DNA of 64,000 bases from NCBI RefSeq assembly GCF_011074795.1, contig NZ_JAAMPF010000023.1:1-64000 (forward strand). The letters run 5' to 3'. Shown here piece after piece: positions 8,528-17,383 of the stretch. How positions within the stretch are numbered: position 1 is the stretch's first letter; each line of letters begins with the position of its first letter. The notes below the pieces were generated by a model that saw only the letters and a program-made list of their open reading frames with translations, did not search any database and was not told the DNA's origin. The DNA comes from Marinobacter salicampi (GTDB taxonomy: Bacteria; Pseudomonadota; Gammaproteobacteria; Pseudomonadales; Oleiphilaceae). The translations under genes and the position numbers were made by a program.

Positions 8528-10498
8528 TTACTCATAACTTGCAGCCCAACTGGTACGGCCAAGCTCTATGGCCCGGGTAATGTCTGTGTCGGGAACCGCC
8601 GACCCGTCTCCCAGCTCCCTCGGGTCGTAGTGGAACACACACAGACGCGAGGCAAACTCAGCGAACGGCAGTGAGGCTTCGCCAGAGCGCTCGCCGTTGC
8701 TTTCGGTTGCGCAGTTAATGCCCTGCCCCCAATCCTGGCCGCTGTCATTGTTGGGGTTGAAAAAGTAGAGGCGCATATCGCCAGCGCGATCAAGGTTGAC
8801 CCGGATAATGGTGATGGCATGGCGTCCAACCAGGCGCCCTCCACTGTCGGTGACCGCGATTCCGGCTGGTTGCGGATGGATAATGGGGATGTTGCCATTG
8901 TAATAAGGGTGATAGCTGGCGTAGAAATCACGGATAAAATCCTCATACTCATGGATCTTGCCCGTCTCCCGGCTAATGAGGCTGAGAAAGCCATGCCCTA
9001 CCCACGAGCCGTACATTTCCGGGTTGATCCAGCGGTGAAGGTCCTCATCGCGCACCCCACACAAACGTCCCATCTCACCATAAATGCGATCAAGATGTGG
9101 TATCAGAACCAGGGAAACCGGATCGACATCGGTCGGGGGTAATTTCGCAAGCCCGGCCGGCAGATGCTGGGAGTTAATATCCTGGCCTTCGAAGCGCATG
9201 ACGACGTCGTCGTCACGGGCCGCCCAGGCCACCAGTTGCAACAGGTAGTAAGCGTCGTTGAAGGCCCACATGGAAAGACCAATAACCGACTGACACGTTG
9301 GGTTGTTGCCCTGGCCAATGCCGAACGGCTGTCCAAGAAGGTTCAGTACACCTGCCAGTAAATATACCCGCGGAGGGTGCTCATCGCCAAAAACTGCGCT
9401 GAGTCTGTCGGATGCGGTTTGGCACAATTTCAGTTCAATTTGCCGCCACAAGCTGGCAGCAACCGCAGGGATGAAGAGAGTTCCCCTCTCAAGAAACATG
9501 GCCAGGCCATAAACAGCCTGGCTGGTTTGCGGATGAACCACGTCATCGATCAGTTGGAGTACAATCTGCTGATAGCTTTGGAGCACATCATTGCCGGTGA
9601 TGCTCAGACCCAACGCCATGGGTATCAGGTCGTCCCGATGCTCCCGAAGGCGTCGTAACAGCATGGGATGATAGGGGGAAACCATGCCGGTCTCCTGCAT
9701 TGCACTGGCAAAGTCTTTTGCCTCTGCAAATAGAGCGACATCGTCCATGGCGGACAGACGTTCACCGTAGACCGCAAGGCCCGGATCATCGCGACTGCCT
9801 GGCGTTGGCCCGAACAATGCGGTTACCAGGCGAGCAGCTTTGTGCATGCCAGAGGTTTCAATTTCAGGGTCATACAGGCATTTCGCTATCTGGCTGACCA
9901 TCTGTTTAATGCTGTCGGTCTGTATGGGCCGCTGAGCCAGCAATCGCCGAACTTCACCCACCAGGCTGTCGAGCATGCTTTCGTAGCCCAGCCTGCTCAG
10001 CAGAAACTGGTACAGCGAATTGACGATCTGCCCGAGCCCTTCGGGTCGCTCCCGATCCGCTTCACTCATCTGACCTGATAGCAGGTCAAGATTGAGCGCC
10101 GTTACCTGGGTCAGGAAATGTCTGGCCTGCTCCGATGAGATACCCGGATGCCGATAATCGCCCATGGCCACGGCCAGCAAACGAAGTTCACTCAGCGCTT
10201 CAATAGTCGTGTAGGCCGGAGCTCCCTGGCGTAGGGTCCGCACCGCCAGTGCCGGTCGCAAAATGGCTGGGTTGTCCCAGTCACTGTTGGCGAATACGCC
10301 CTTTGCTTCCATCGTCGGGACTCGGGCGTACAACGCGTCCAGGCCGCCGGGAGACTTCATGACAGGAAGTGCCGCCTCCAGTACTTTTGTATTGTAGGCA
10401 AAAGGATCGCTCTGTAGGGCAAGCCCGAGCTGTTCCAGCGCTTCATCGAAGTTTGCAACACAAGCATTGGTGTCTGGATCAGGACTGGTAGTAATCAC
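8528..10498 (-). CDS. Unknown protein with papain/C58-like Cys-His-Asn pattern
   Basis: A 656-residue soluble protein with no signal peptide or membrane segment. Residues 1-370 are mostly helical and Leu/Ala-rich, with no recognised motif. The C-terminal third has a possible clan-CA protease signature: Cys402 in GNNPTCQSVIGLSMW at the start of a helix, His560 in VGRHAITIIRVN at the start of a strand, and Asn581 in YFFNPNNDSGQDWG. Cys-helix, His-strand, then Asn/Asp followed by a Trp-Gly is the order seen in papain-like and YopT/C58-type enzymes. I do not recognise the whole protein. The start at 10498 follows a short A/T-rich leader containing AGGAAGATT. It lies between psiE and its broken copy, which suggests insertion into the locus. 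It could be a protease, a transglutaminase or an effector. Confidence 0.55.
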   Translation of the reverse strand: MITTSPDPDTNACVANFDEALEQLGLALQSDPFAYNTKVLEAALPVMKSPGGLDALYARVPTMEAKGVFANSDWDNPAILRPALAVRTLRQGAPAYTTIEALSELRLLAVAMGDYRHPGISSEQARHFLTQVTALNLDLLSGQMSEADRERPEGLGQIVNSLYQFLLSRLGYESMLDSLVGEVRRLLAQRPIQTDSIKQMVSQIAKCLYDPEIETSGMHKAARLVTALFGPTPGSRDDPGLAVYGERLSAMDDVALFAEAKDFASAMQETGMVSPYHPMLLRRLREHRDDLIPMALGLSITGNDVLQSYQQIVLQLIDDVVHPQTSQAVYGLAMFLERGTLFIPAVAASLWRQIELKLCQTASDRLSAVFGDEHPPRVYLLAGVLNLLGQPFGIGQGNNPTCQSVIGLSMWAFNDAYYLLQLVAWAARDDDVVMRFEGQDINSQHLPAGLAKLPPTDVDPVSLVLIPHLDRIYGEMGRLCGVRDEDLHRWINPEMYGSWVGHGFLSLISRETGKIHEYEDFIRDFYASYHPYYNGNIPIIHPQPAGIAVTDSGGRLVGRHAITIIRVNLDRAGDMRLYFFNPNNDSGQDWGQGINCATESNGERSGEASLPFAEFASRLCVFHYDPRELGDGSAVPDTDITRAIELGRTSWAASYE

Positions 10499-10880
10499 AA
10501 AATCTTCCTCACTTACTCAAAGTGCCTCAGGCACCTCCAATTGCGGAATTCAGGAAATGAGAGAAACTGCTTACCGATAGGGAGCATAGTTATGTTGAGG
10601 GAGGGCTGCTTTCCATTCGCAGGTAGGTCGGCAAGTCATCTCATTGTTCATTGGATTAGCCTATTTCGGAGTTCAGTCCTGGTCTGTGCGGTATCCAACA
10701 GACGTCTGCCAACCTGGAAAGTAGCGGACGGGTCACAAGCTCAACTTTGCCCAGCCCAAATCAAGGCAACGCCGATGCGCAAAGAACGCCTGGATAGGAG
10801 CGACTGAGATGATCAGGCTGACTTTCTCTGGCGGTCCCGCCTTAGCAGAGCCTCAAATTCGTCCTGACTCAAGGGTCCCG
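10499..10880. other. Gene-free stretch upstream of the 656-residue gene
   Basis: No convincing gene. It should hold the promoter of the minus-strand gene that starts at 10498. A short minus-strand phrase near 10808-10865 reads GPLSQDEFEALLRRDR before a stop, resembling the tail of a SHOCT-like protein, but it is too short to call. Confidence 0.4.
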
Positions 10881-11035
10881 AGTACCTCTACGAGGACGGC
10901 ATCGTAACCCTGGCTGATATTCTGATGATGTTTCTCTACACGGAAGGGGTTGTAATAGTGGTGCCATACAGCGGGCGAGGCTCACCGTTAATTTTTCCGA
11001 TATCCTCGCTTTAGGACTATAGCTCGGTTGAGACA
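10881..11035 (+). pseudogene. psiE: Broken partial copy of psiE
   Basis: About 155 bases align with psiE 8095-8250. The stretch around TAACCCTsGCTGATATTCTG, then TTTCTCTACACGGAA and GGGCGrGGCTCACC, is almost identical, with scattered changes and several small gaps afterwards. There is no start, and an early stop (TAG at about 11011) follows a collapsed segment. It is a remnant of a duplication or of a recombination event, in the same orientation as the intact copy and on the far side of the 656-residue gene. Confidence 0.85.
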
Positions 11036-11068
11036 TTTAGAAGACAGATAGAGTTCTCATCTATTGCT

Positions 11069-11470
11069 TCAGATATCCCAGAATCCGTCGTCGCCAGCAT
11101 CTTGCCATTGGGCTCTTTGCCAGTGACCATCTTCGTTCTCATCGTAATGGTCGAAGACTCCATCGTAATACTCGTACTCGTCCAGCTGGTCGTCGTTGTT
11201 AACGTCCCACTCTTCGAACGAACCGCTGTTATAGCCTGTTTCGGCAAACTCTTCCGAAGTCAGATAACCATCGCTATTCATATCAAAGTCTGAGAATGTG
11301 CCCCACTCTACGATTGTGTCGTGAAACTCGTCCTTTGAGATTCTGCCGTCACCATTGCTGTCCATGGAGTCGAAAGAGACCTCGTTCGCATAGAGCGAAT
11401 TGGATAACAGAGTTACCGAAAGAGTTACCGCAAGAGTTACCGCGATTATGTGGAATAGTTTGTCGCTCAT
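11069..11470 (-). CDS. Secreted EF-hand calcium-binding protein
   Basis: About 133 residues starting at the second of two adjacent ATGs (11470), five bases after GGAGG. A signal peptide (MSDKLFHIIAVTLAVTLSV, ending near SLYA) is followed by four EF-hand loops: DSNGDGRISKDEF, DMNSDGYLTSEEF, DVNNDDQLDEYEY and DENEDGHWQRAQW. The first two have all canonical acidic positions. The third and fourth are weaker, and the fourth lacks the usual Glu at position 12. The protein is very acidic and probably periplasmic, acting as a Ca2+ buffer or sensor. It has no partner nearby. The signal peptide contains a 12-bp DNA repeat (GAGTTACCG three times). Confidence 0.8.
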   Translation of the reverse strand: MSDKLFHIIAVTLAVTLSVTLLSNSLYANEVSFDSMDSNGDGRISKDEFHDTIVEWGTFSDFDMNSDGYLTSEEFAETGYNSGSFEEWDVNNDDQLDEYEYYDGVFDHYDENEDGHWQRAQWQDAGDDGFWDI

Positions 11471-11643
11471 CATTCCCTCCACGAATTCATGGTAGGTCGA
11501 TTTGGCCACATCACAGAGCGCCGTAATTAACTCAGAAGTCCACTAACTGCAGTCTGCCCGGTCCCATTCCAGAATTCCCCTGACCCATGGCGAGCCCCGT
11601 ATGGCGGAACTTCGGGTCCCCGAACTTCTTGCTTTCGATAAGT

Positions 11644-11670
11644 GTGACAGCGTATCGACGCTAGTGTCAC
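11644..11670. promoter_or_regulatory. Inverted repeat, operator-like
   Basis: GTGACAGCGT and ACGCTAGTGTCAC form an imperfect inverted repeat in the 285-base gap between the EF-hand gene and the efflux lipoprotein gene. It lacks a T run on either strand. Nothing else was seen in 11510-11794. Confidence 0.3.
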
Positions 11671-11794
11671 CGAGAAAAAACTAAAATATGGCGGAAAGAA
11701 AATCGCAAGGACGCCAGGGGAAGAACGCTCTCCTGGCTGGGCAGATTAGCGGATTATGGCTGGACGCTATCTGGGACAGCAGTACTGCCACCCA

Positions 11795-13216
11795 TCAGGT
11801 GTTGCCGTCTTCGGTATGCTCCTGATTGAAGAGGGAGGCGATGCGTAGCAGTTTTTGCAGTTCGTTGTTCGGGTGTGTCCAACCCCCTGCTACGGAGCGG
11901 GCGACAGTCACCCGGTCTAGCATCAGAGCCAGGCGGGTGGAGAGGTGCTCTTGCTCCAGCGTCTGAACATCCTGAAGTGCGGTAAAGACTTCGAAAAAGT
12001 CGACATCACCCCCAGCATAACGCTGCCTGAGGTGGTGAAAGACCCGACGTGTCGTGTACAGCCTGCCGGACTGGCTGCTGAGCAGCGCCTGATTATGGCG
12101 CTCGGCTGCCAGAGCGTCTTCTACTTCCTGAAAGGCCGTCAGCACCATTTGGCGGAAGTCCGCCTGCGCCTGCTCTGTCTCGCCCAGGTTAATGTCCAGG
12201 TAACTGTCGAATTTGTCGAACAACGGAGCGGACAGTTGCGAAACGAGTTCGGCGAGCACATCCTGCACCAATTCGGTCGGCGAGAATGCGGCCTTGGTCA
12301 ACATTGAGTAAAGGTTGATCGGTGGCACCCCGGATGCGATGAGCCCGGCAGTGTCAGTGTCTGTGGAACGGGTTCTTAGGAATGCTGACTGAATGTCCGG
12401 TCGGCTATGGAGCCACTGTGACGGCAGTTCATCTTCCAGGAGTGACGGCAGAGGCTGCAGCGTAGACGCCGTGGCAGGCAGCTCGAATTGCGAGACCGGC
12501 TGGCCGACCAGGACGGCCAACTGATGGGTGTGCCTTTGCTGAACTGCCTGTGCCTCTATCCGGCGCGATTCCGCCGAAGCGACCCAAAGCCGTTGTCTAA
12601 GGACTTCGTCGGTGGTTGCCCGTCCCTCCTCCCTCGCAGACTCCACCAATCCAAGGAGTTCACGACTGGTGGCGGCCTGGCGCTCCAGCAGACCCAGCTC
12701 CGCCCTACCCTTACTCAACGAAAAATAGGTATTGGCGACATTGGCGCTCAGGGTGATTGCTGAGGAACTCAGTTCGATCAGATCGTCAAAGAGAGGTGAA
12801 TTGCTTGCAATCAGAGTTGGCGGCAGCTTCTCCCAAAGGTCAAACTTGTAAGACGTTACGATACGCGCAGAGACAGGTAAAACTCCGTTTCCTTCGTAAG
12901 TCCGGAGGGTGATGCCGCCTCTGCCCACCTGGGGAGGAAGTCCAAGCTTGTCCTGCAACGCCAGCATGGCAGACCGCTCGACCTTGACCTTGACCGATTG
13001 CAGGGAAAAGTTGTCAGTCAGCGCCCGCTCTACAAGCGCATTCAGAGTTTTGTCGTCGAAGTGTTCCCACCAGACATTGGCCACTGGATTAGCAGTGGCC
13101 AGGGATATTTCACTCGGCAAGATACTGGTCTGTTCGCGAACGATTCCCGGCCCGGCACAGCCCGCTGATAGTATGACGGCAAAAAACGGCAACAGGATGC
13201 GTTTCAGTATCTGCAT
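11795..13216 (-). CDS. TolC-like outer-membrane efflux lipoprotein
   Basis: About 473 residues from the ATG at 13216, chosen because it gives a proper lipoprotein signal (MQILKRILLPFFAVILSAGC) with Cys as the lipidated residue; the in-frame ATG at 13291 would bury it. Two TolC/OEP repeats follow: NPVANVWWEHFDDKTLNALV opens the first, and the second holds SRPDIQSAFLRTRSTDTDTA and the FQEVEDALAAERHNQ helix. This is the NodT/OprM type, forming the exit duct of a tripartite efflux pump. No membrane-fusion protein or inner-membrane pump is adjacent. The normal family region before the PLFD strand looks shortened, with SGVPPINLYSML in place of the usual RYPSF-LTG block. It probably serves pumps encoded elsewhere. 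Confidence 0.8.
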   Translation of the reverse strand: MQILKRILLPFFAVILSAGCAGPGIVREQTSILPSEISLATANPVANVWWEHFDDKTLNALVERALTDNFSLQSVKVKVERSAMLALQDKLGLPPQVGRGGITLRTYEGNGVLPVSARIVTSYKFDLWEKLPPTLIASNSPLFDDLIELSSSAITLSANVANTYFSLSKGRAELGLLERQAATSRELLGLVESAREEGRATTDEVLRQRLWVASAESRRIEAQAVQQRHTHQLAVLVGQPVSQFELPATASTLQPLPSLLEDELPSQWLHSRPDIQSAFLRTRSTDTDTAGLIASGVPPINLYSMLTKAAFSPTELVQDVLAELVSQLSAPLFDKFDSYLDINLGETEQAQADFRQMVLTAFQEVEDALAAERHNQALLSSQSGRLYTTRRVFHHLRQRYAGGDVDFFEVFTALQDVQTLEQEHLSTRLALMLDRVTVARSVAGGWTHPNNELQKLLRIASLFNQEHTEDGNT

Positions 13217-13550
13217 AAATGGCAAGCACAGGAAAGGTGAAATTCCGTTAAATGTTGAGGCGAGTATTACGGACAAGTTAATGAACTGCACGCGTCATTT
13301 GGTCACGAAATGTTGCCACGCAGGCATCTTCTATTAGCCCGCGTAAAGCGATCTGGCGACCGAATACGTCGGCACCCATGCTGTCACGATGCCATCAAAA
13401 GTGAGCGCAAGGGACATACCCGTATTTACCAGTGCCTTTTTCAGGACGCCCACCCTGGGAATATCTAATTTTTGGCTGGCGAACTGGTCAAAACCAGTGC
13501 TGAAAAGTCATCTCAGGTCCTGAACCTCAAGGGCCGGAATCAAGACGCTT

Positions 13551-15014
13551 TTACTGCGCCGTATGTGGATTGATCCCCAATTTTTTGTTAACGGTATCGC
13601 GAATTTCGCGGTAACGATCCGGCTGGTTAACCAGTATGTCCAGATCATCTTCCGGGAAAATTTCGGTCTTTTTCTGTATGGCTTCCTCGCTGGAAAAAAT
13701 AGCGGGTAGCAATTGTTCCAGGCAGCGCAACATAACCTCCGGTGAAACTGACGCCCCGGGTGATGCCCCCAGCAAAGTGCCGTAGGTTTTGTCAGTAGAC
13801 ACGAGTATTTCTGTGCCCATCTGCAGGTCCCCGTCCTTGATGATCTGTACGCGCTGGCCAGCCTCAAGCGGTTTCCAGTCGAACTTTTTGCTCAGGCCCG
13901 GGGCAAAACTTTCGAGTTCCTCCAGCATGCTCTTTTCACCTTTGAAGGTTTCCGACACCAGATACTTGACCAGGGGAAAGTGCTCCAGGGCGACATTCAG
14001 TAAACCCGGGATATCATGCAGCCGAATAGAACTCAGGTAGTCAAAGAACCCGCGGCCTTTCTCGAGAACCGGTTTAAAGGAGGCGAAAGGGCCAAACAGC
14101 AAATAGTGCTTACCGTCCACCACCCGTAGGTCCAGATGCGGCACCGACATGGGAGGGGCGCCAACTTTGGCTTTGCCATAGGTCTTCGCACGGTAATCCT
14201 TGGCCTGCTCTGCGCTGATCGGAGCCCGCAAAAAACGACCGCCCACAGGAAAGCCTGCGAACCTTTGCCGGAACGGCAGGTGGCTCTTCTTCAACAGCGG
14301 GAATGCCCCTCCACCAGCACCAACGAAGAGCACATCTGCCTTATGCTGAACTGCAGCTCCCCTACTCTGCGCCTCGATAACCCAGCGCCCGGTGGGGCTT
14401 CTATGAACACGCCTGACGTGCGTGCCATACTCAATTTTGACGCCCAGCTCCTGGACTGCATGGGCCGCCATCTGTTCTGTTAAAGCGCCAAAGTTGATAT
14501 CCGTGCCCGTTTCAACAATGGTTGCCGCCATTTTCTCGTGACGCGGACGCTCCTCCATGGTGTAGGGAATCCAGCTTTTTATTTCATCAAAGTCTTCCGA
14601 GTAACGCATGTGCTCGAAAAAGTGATGGGACGACATTTCCTTGAATCGCAATCTGAGTTCTTCAATTGCCGATTCGGAAACCAGGGTGCAGTGCTTGGTT
14701 TGATTGATAAAGGTCTTGGGGTCTTTAATGGCTCCCTTGCCGATCAGATGAGCCCAGAACTGTTTGGCTACGTTGAACTGGGCATGAATCTTCAGGGCCT
14801 TTTCTACGGAAATAACCTCTTCATCCACCGGGGTATAGTTAAGTTCACAATTTGCTTCATGACCCGTGCCGGCGTTCCAGAATGCCGACGAGTTTCCCGC
14901 CCCGGCGCTGTCCAGCCTTTCCAGAATGGTGATTTCCAGATCCGGTGCCAACTCTTTTGCCAGGGTGGCAAAAGTGGTTCCCATAATCCCCGCGCCGATA
15001 ATGATTACGTTCAT
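13551..15014 (-). CDS. mqo: Malate:quinone oxidoreductase
   Basis: Mqo is a peripheral inner-membrane FAD enzyme of the TCA cycle; it oxidises malate to oxaloacetate and passes electrons to quinone. The N-terminal FAD-binding fold is VIIIGAGIMGTTFATLAKEL followed by the acidic strand end ITILERLDSAG. Family phrases include SSAFWNAGTGHEANCELNYT, FVGAGGGAFPLLKKS and LLGASPGASVSPEVML. Length from the ATG at 15014 is 487 residues, normal for Mqo. I prefer this start to 15056 because GAGCAGACG precedes it and it places the Rossmann strand at residue 2. The 259 bases downstream hold a short ACTGGT/ACCAGT hairpin (13483-13498) but no T run. It is a single-gene unit. Confidence 0.9.
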   Translation of the reverse strand: MNVIIIGAGIMGTTFATLAKELAPDLEITILERLDSAGAGNSSAFWNAGTGHEANCELNYTPVDEEVISVEKALKIHAQFNVAKQFWAHLIGKGAIKDPKTFINQTKHCTLVSESAIEELRLRFKEMSSHHFFEHMRYSEDFDEIKSWIPYTMEERPRHEKMAATIVETGTDINFGALTEQMAAHAVQELGVKIEYGTHVRRVHRSPTGRWVIEAQSRGAAVQHKADVLFVGAGGGAFPLLKKSHLPFRQRFAGFPVGGRFLRAPISAEQAKDYRAKTYGKAKVGAPPMSVPHLDLRVVDGKHYLLFGPFASFKPVLEKGRGFFDYLSSIRLHDIPGLLNVALEHFPLVKYLVSETFKGEKSMLEELESFAPGLSKKFDWKPLEAGQRVQIIKDGDLQMGTEILVSTDKTYGTLLGASPGASVSPEVMLRCLEQLLPAIFSSEEAIQKKTEIFPEDDLDILVNQPDRYREIRDTVNKKLGINPHTAQ

Positions 15015-15202
15015 AAACGTCTGCTCGCCCGTCTGATTTTCGATAGTCGGTTTCAAAGTTTCCTAGCGGGGAAAATAACATGCTTCCGCCGTACCTTGAA
15101 AAACTACCGTTTGGATTCCCGGAGAGATTCCGCCCCCCTCCCCTTGCCGGCGCCCTTTAGCCTACGCTTCGGGAGTCTCAGAGAGCCGGAATTAGCAGGG
15201 CG

Positions 15203-17383
15203 TCATCGATCTACGAGTCCTTGCTGATGCTGGCCCGAAGTTTGAGGGTGGCCGCCGTTCTCCCTGTTCAGTTTAGCCAGGTAGGCTTCCAGCGGTTCGG
15301 GCTTGGCAATGCCATAACCCTGAACGTAGTCCACCCCAAGTTCGCGTAATTCCTGTAGCACGCTGGTGCTCACAACGAACTCGGCAATCGTCTTCAAGCC
15401 CATCACATGGCCAATATTGTTGATCGCTGCCACCATGGCCCGATCAATAGGGTCGTTTGCCAGGTTCTTGATAAACCCGCCGTCGATTTTCAGGTAGTCG
15501 ACCGGCAGGTTCTTAAGGTAACCAAACGAGGACATGCCGCTGCCGAAATCATCCAGGGAAAACCGGCAACCCAGCGTCTTCAGTGACTGGATAATTTTGC
15601 GCGCACTGGCCAGATTGGCTATGGCCTCTGTTTCGGTTATCTCAAAGCAGATGACCTCGGGTGAAACCGCATGGCGTTCAAAGCAGGTGTTTATGAACGT
15701 GAGGAAGCCTTCATCTACAAGCGATGCTCCGGACAGATTGATCGTGCAGGTCGCTACGTGTTCGCCTCCGACTCCAGCCAACGTCGTGAAGGCTGTCTCA
15801 AGCACCCATTGGTCAATGCTGACCATCAGGTTATAGCGCTCCGCAGCCGGGATAAACGCCATGGGTGAAACCAGTTTCCCATCCTTGTCGCTCAGCCGCA
15901 GCAGCAGCTCGAAATGGGCCCCCTCTTCGTCGTGAATTGGTAAGGGTGCAGATGACGTGGGCATAATCGGCTGGCAATGAAGGCGGAAACGGTTTTCATT
16001 AAACGCCTCGTGTATGCGGCCTACCCATTGAGTCTGTCGAAACCGGTGAGCGAGGGCCTTATCGTCACTGCTGTAGAGATGAATCCGGTTACGTCCGTTT
16101 TCCTTGGCAAGGTAACAGGCGTTATCGGCAGCGCTCAAAAGATCTGCCAGGGACCAGCTTTCGTCGCTGAAATTGACCTGACCGATGCTCAGGCCGACGC
16201 GGAAGGGTTTTCCTTCCCAGGTGAAGTTCAGCCTCTCGACTTCATCTTTCAGTGCTTTGGCGATCTCCTTGGCGACAGGCACCGGACAATCCTGTAACAA
16301 CACCCCGAACTCGTCACCTCCCAGGCGAGCCAGCAGGTCAGAATGCCTCAGGTGTTTCTGGAGAACAGGCCCGAGTGTGCGCAACAAGGCGTCCCCGGCC
16401 AGGTGGCCGCAGGTATCGTTAATGATCTTGAACTGGTCCAGATCAAGAAACATCAAACTATGGGCGTTGTCCATGCCCCCGGGCGCATCAAGAAGAATGC
16501 GCAGGCGCTGTTCAAAGGCCTGTCGGTTGAGAAGGCCTGTCAGCCCGTCGTGGCTGGCCTGGTAGGAGACCTTGGCGGCCAACTTGCGAGCATGGGTCAC
16601 ATCATGGAACACCATGACGACTCCGATGAGGGAGCCATCACGGTCACGAATAGGGGCCGCGGAGTCTTCTATCGCAAACTCTGTACCGTCCCGGTGCACC
16701 AGAATTGTGTGATTCGCCAGCCCAACGGTGTGCCCATCAGCCAGTACGCGCGCCACAGGGTTCTCCGCCGGCTTGCGAGTCTGCTCGTTGAAGATACGGA
16801 AGACTTCCAGCAACGGCAGCCCCCGTGCCTCGGCTTCAGACCAGCCAGTGAGGGTTTCGGCAACGGGGTTGAGGTAATTCACGCACCCCTGAATGTCAGT
16901 TGTGATAACGGCATCGCCAATAGACTGGAGGGTAACCTGAGCCAGTTCCTTTTCAGCAAACAGCTGCTTTTCCGCATGCTGACGGCGGGTAACCTCACGG
17001 TTCAGGGCGTTCACACGCCGGGTGATCTCGATAAAACGCTGGTTGGCAGAGCTCTCGGTATGGCAGCGGACGATGATCTGTGCTGACGCGTTCTCATATC
17101 CTGAAATGCGTGCCCCGTAGGCAGCGTATCGCTCGCCATCCGGGCTACTGATCATCGCGAGGCCCCGGATAAAATCCCCACTGCGGACCCAGAGCCTTAA
17201 CGACGACTCCAGTTTGTCTGAATCGTTGGCCAGGTGATGGAGCCGGCTGCCATTGGCCAAGCCACGGAATGCCTTCCGGGCGGCCTGATTCATATCGATA
17301 ACCTCGCCCCCGGATGACAACACAAGGAGCGGCTCAGGCAGCAGATTCTCCCATGATCGGTTATCCATCTTCGAGCCTGGCAT
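15203..17383 (-). CDS. PAS-GGDEF-EAL c-di-GMP enzyme
   Basis: A 726-residue cytoplasmic protein. An N-terminal PAS-like segment (1-110) and a second PAS at about 145-262 (TTDIQGCVNYLNPVAETLTG) are joined by a coiled coil. The GGDEF domain has an intact RLGGDEFG (353-360), so it can in principle make c-di-GMP. The EAL domain (about 460-705) has ELL in place of EAL at 492-494 but keeps FEITETEAI, LDDFGSGMSSF and DYLKIDGGFI, the metal and base residues needed for c-di-GMP hydrolysis. It could be bifunctional or switch activity. Its ATG overlaps the stop of the preceding MetOD1 gene as TGATG, so the two are translated together. Confidence 0.9.
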   Translation of the reverse strand: MPGSKMDNRSWENLLPEPLLVLSSGGEVIDMNQAARKAFRGLANGSRLHHLANDSDKLESSLRLWVRSGDFIRGLAMISSPDGERYAAYGARISGYENASAQIIVRCHTESSANQRFIEITRRVNALNREVTRRQHAEKQLFAEKELAQVTLQSIGDAVITTDIQGCVNYLNPVAETLTGWSEAEARGLPLLEVFRIFNEQTRKPAENPVARVLADGHTVGLANHTILVHRDGTEFAIEDSAAPIRDRDGSLIGVVMVFHDVTHARKLAAKVSYQASHDGLTGLLNRQAFEQRLRILLDAPGGMDNAHSLMFLDLDQFKIINDTCGHLAGDALLRTLGPVLQKHLRHSDLLARLGGDEFGVLLQDCPVPVAKEIAKALKDEVERLNFTWEGKPFRVGLSIGQVNFSDESWSLADLLSAADNACYLAKENGRNRIHLYSSDDKALAHRFRQTQWVGRIHEAFNENRFRLHCQPIMPTSSAPLPIHDEEGAHFELLLRLSDKDGKLVSPMAFIPAAERYNLMVSIDQWVLETAFTTLAGVGGEHVATCTINLSGASLVDEGFLTFINTCFERHAVSPEVICFEITETEAIANLASARKIIQSLKTLGCRFSLDDFGSGMSSFGYLKNLPVDYLKIDGGFIKNLANDPIDRAMVAAINNIGHVMGLKTIAEFVVSTSVLQELRELGVDYVQGYGIAKPEPLEAYLAKLNRENGGHPQTSGQHQQGLVDR

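Noticed and set aside
10808..10865. Minus-strand phrase GPLSQDEFEALLRRDR
   Set aside because: Too short and without a start; possibly a SHOCT-like tail but not supportable.
13483..13498. ACTGGT/ACCAGT hairpin past mqo
   Set aside because: Only six base pairs and no T run on the mqo strand.
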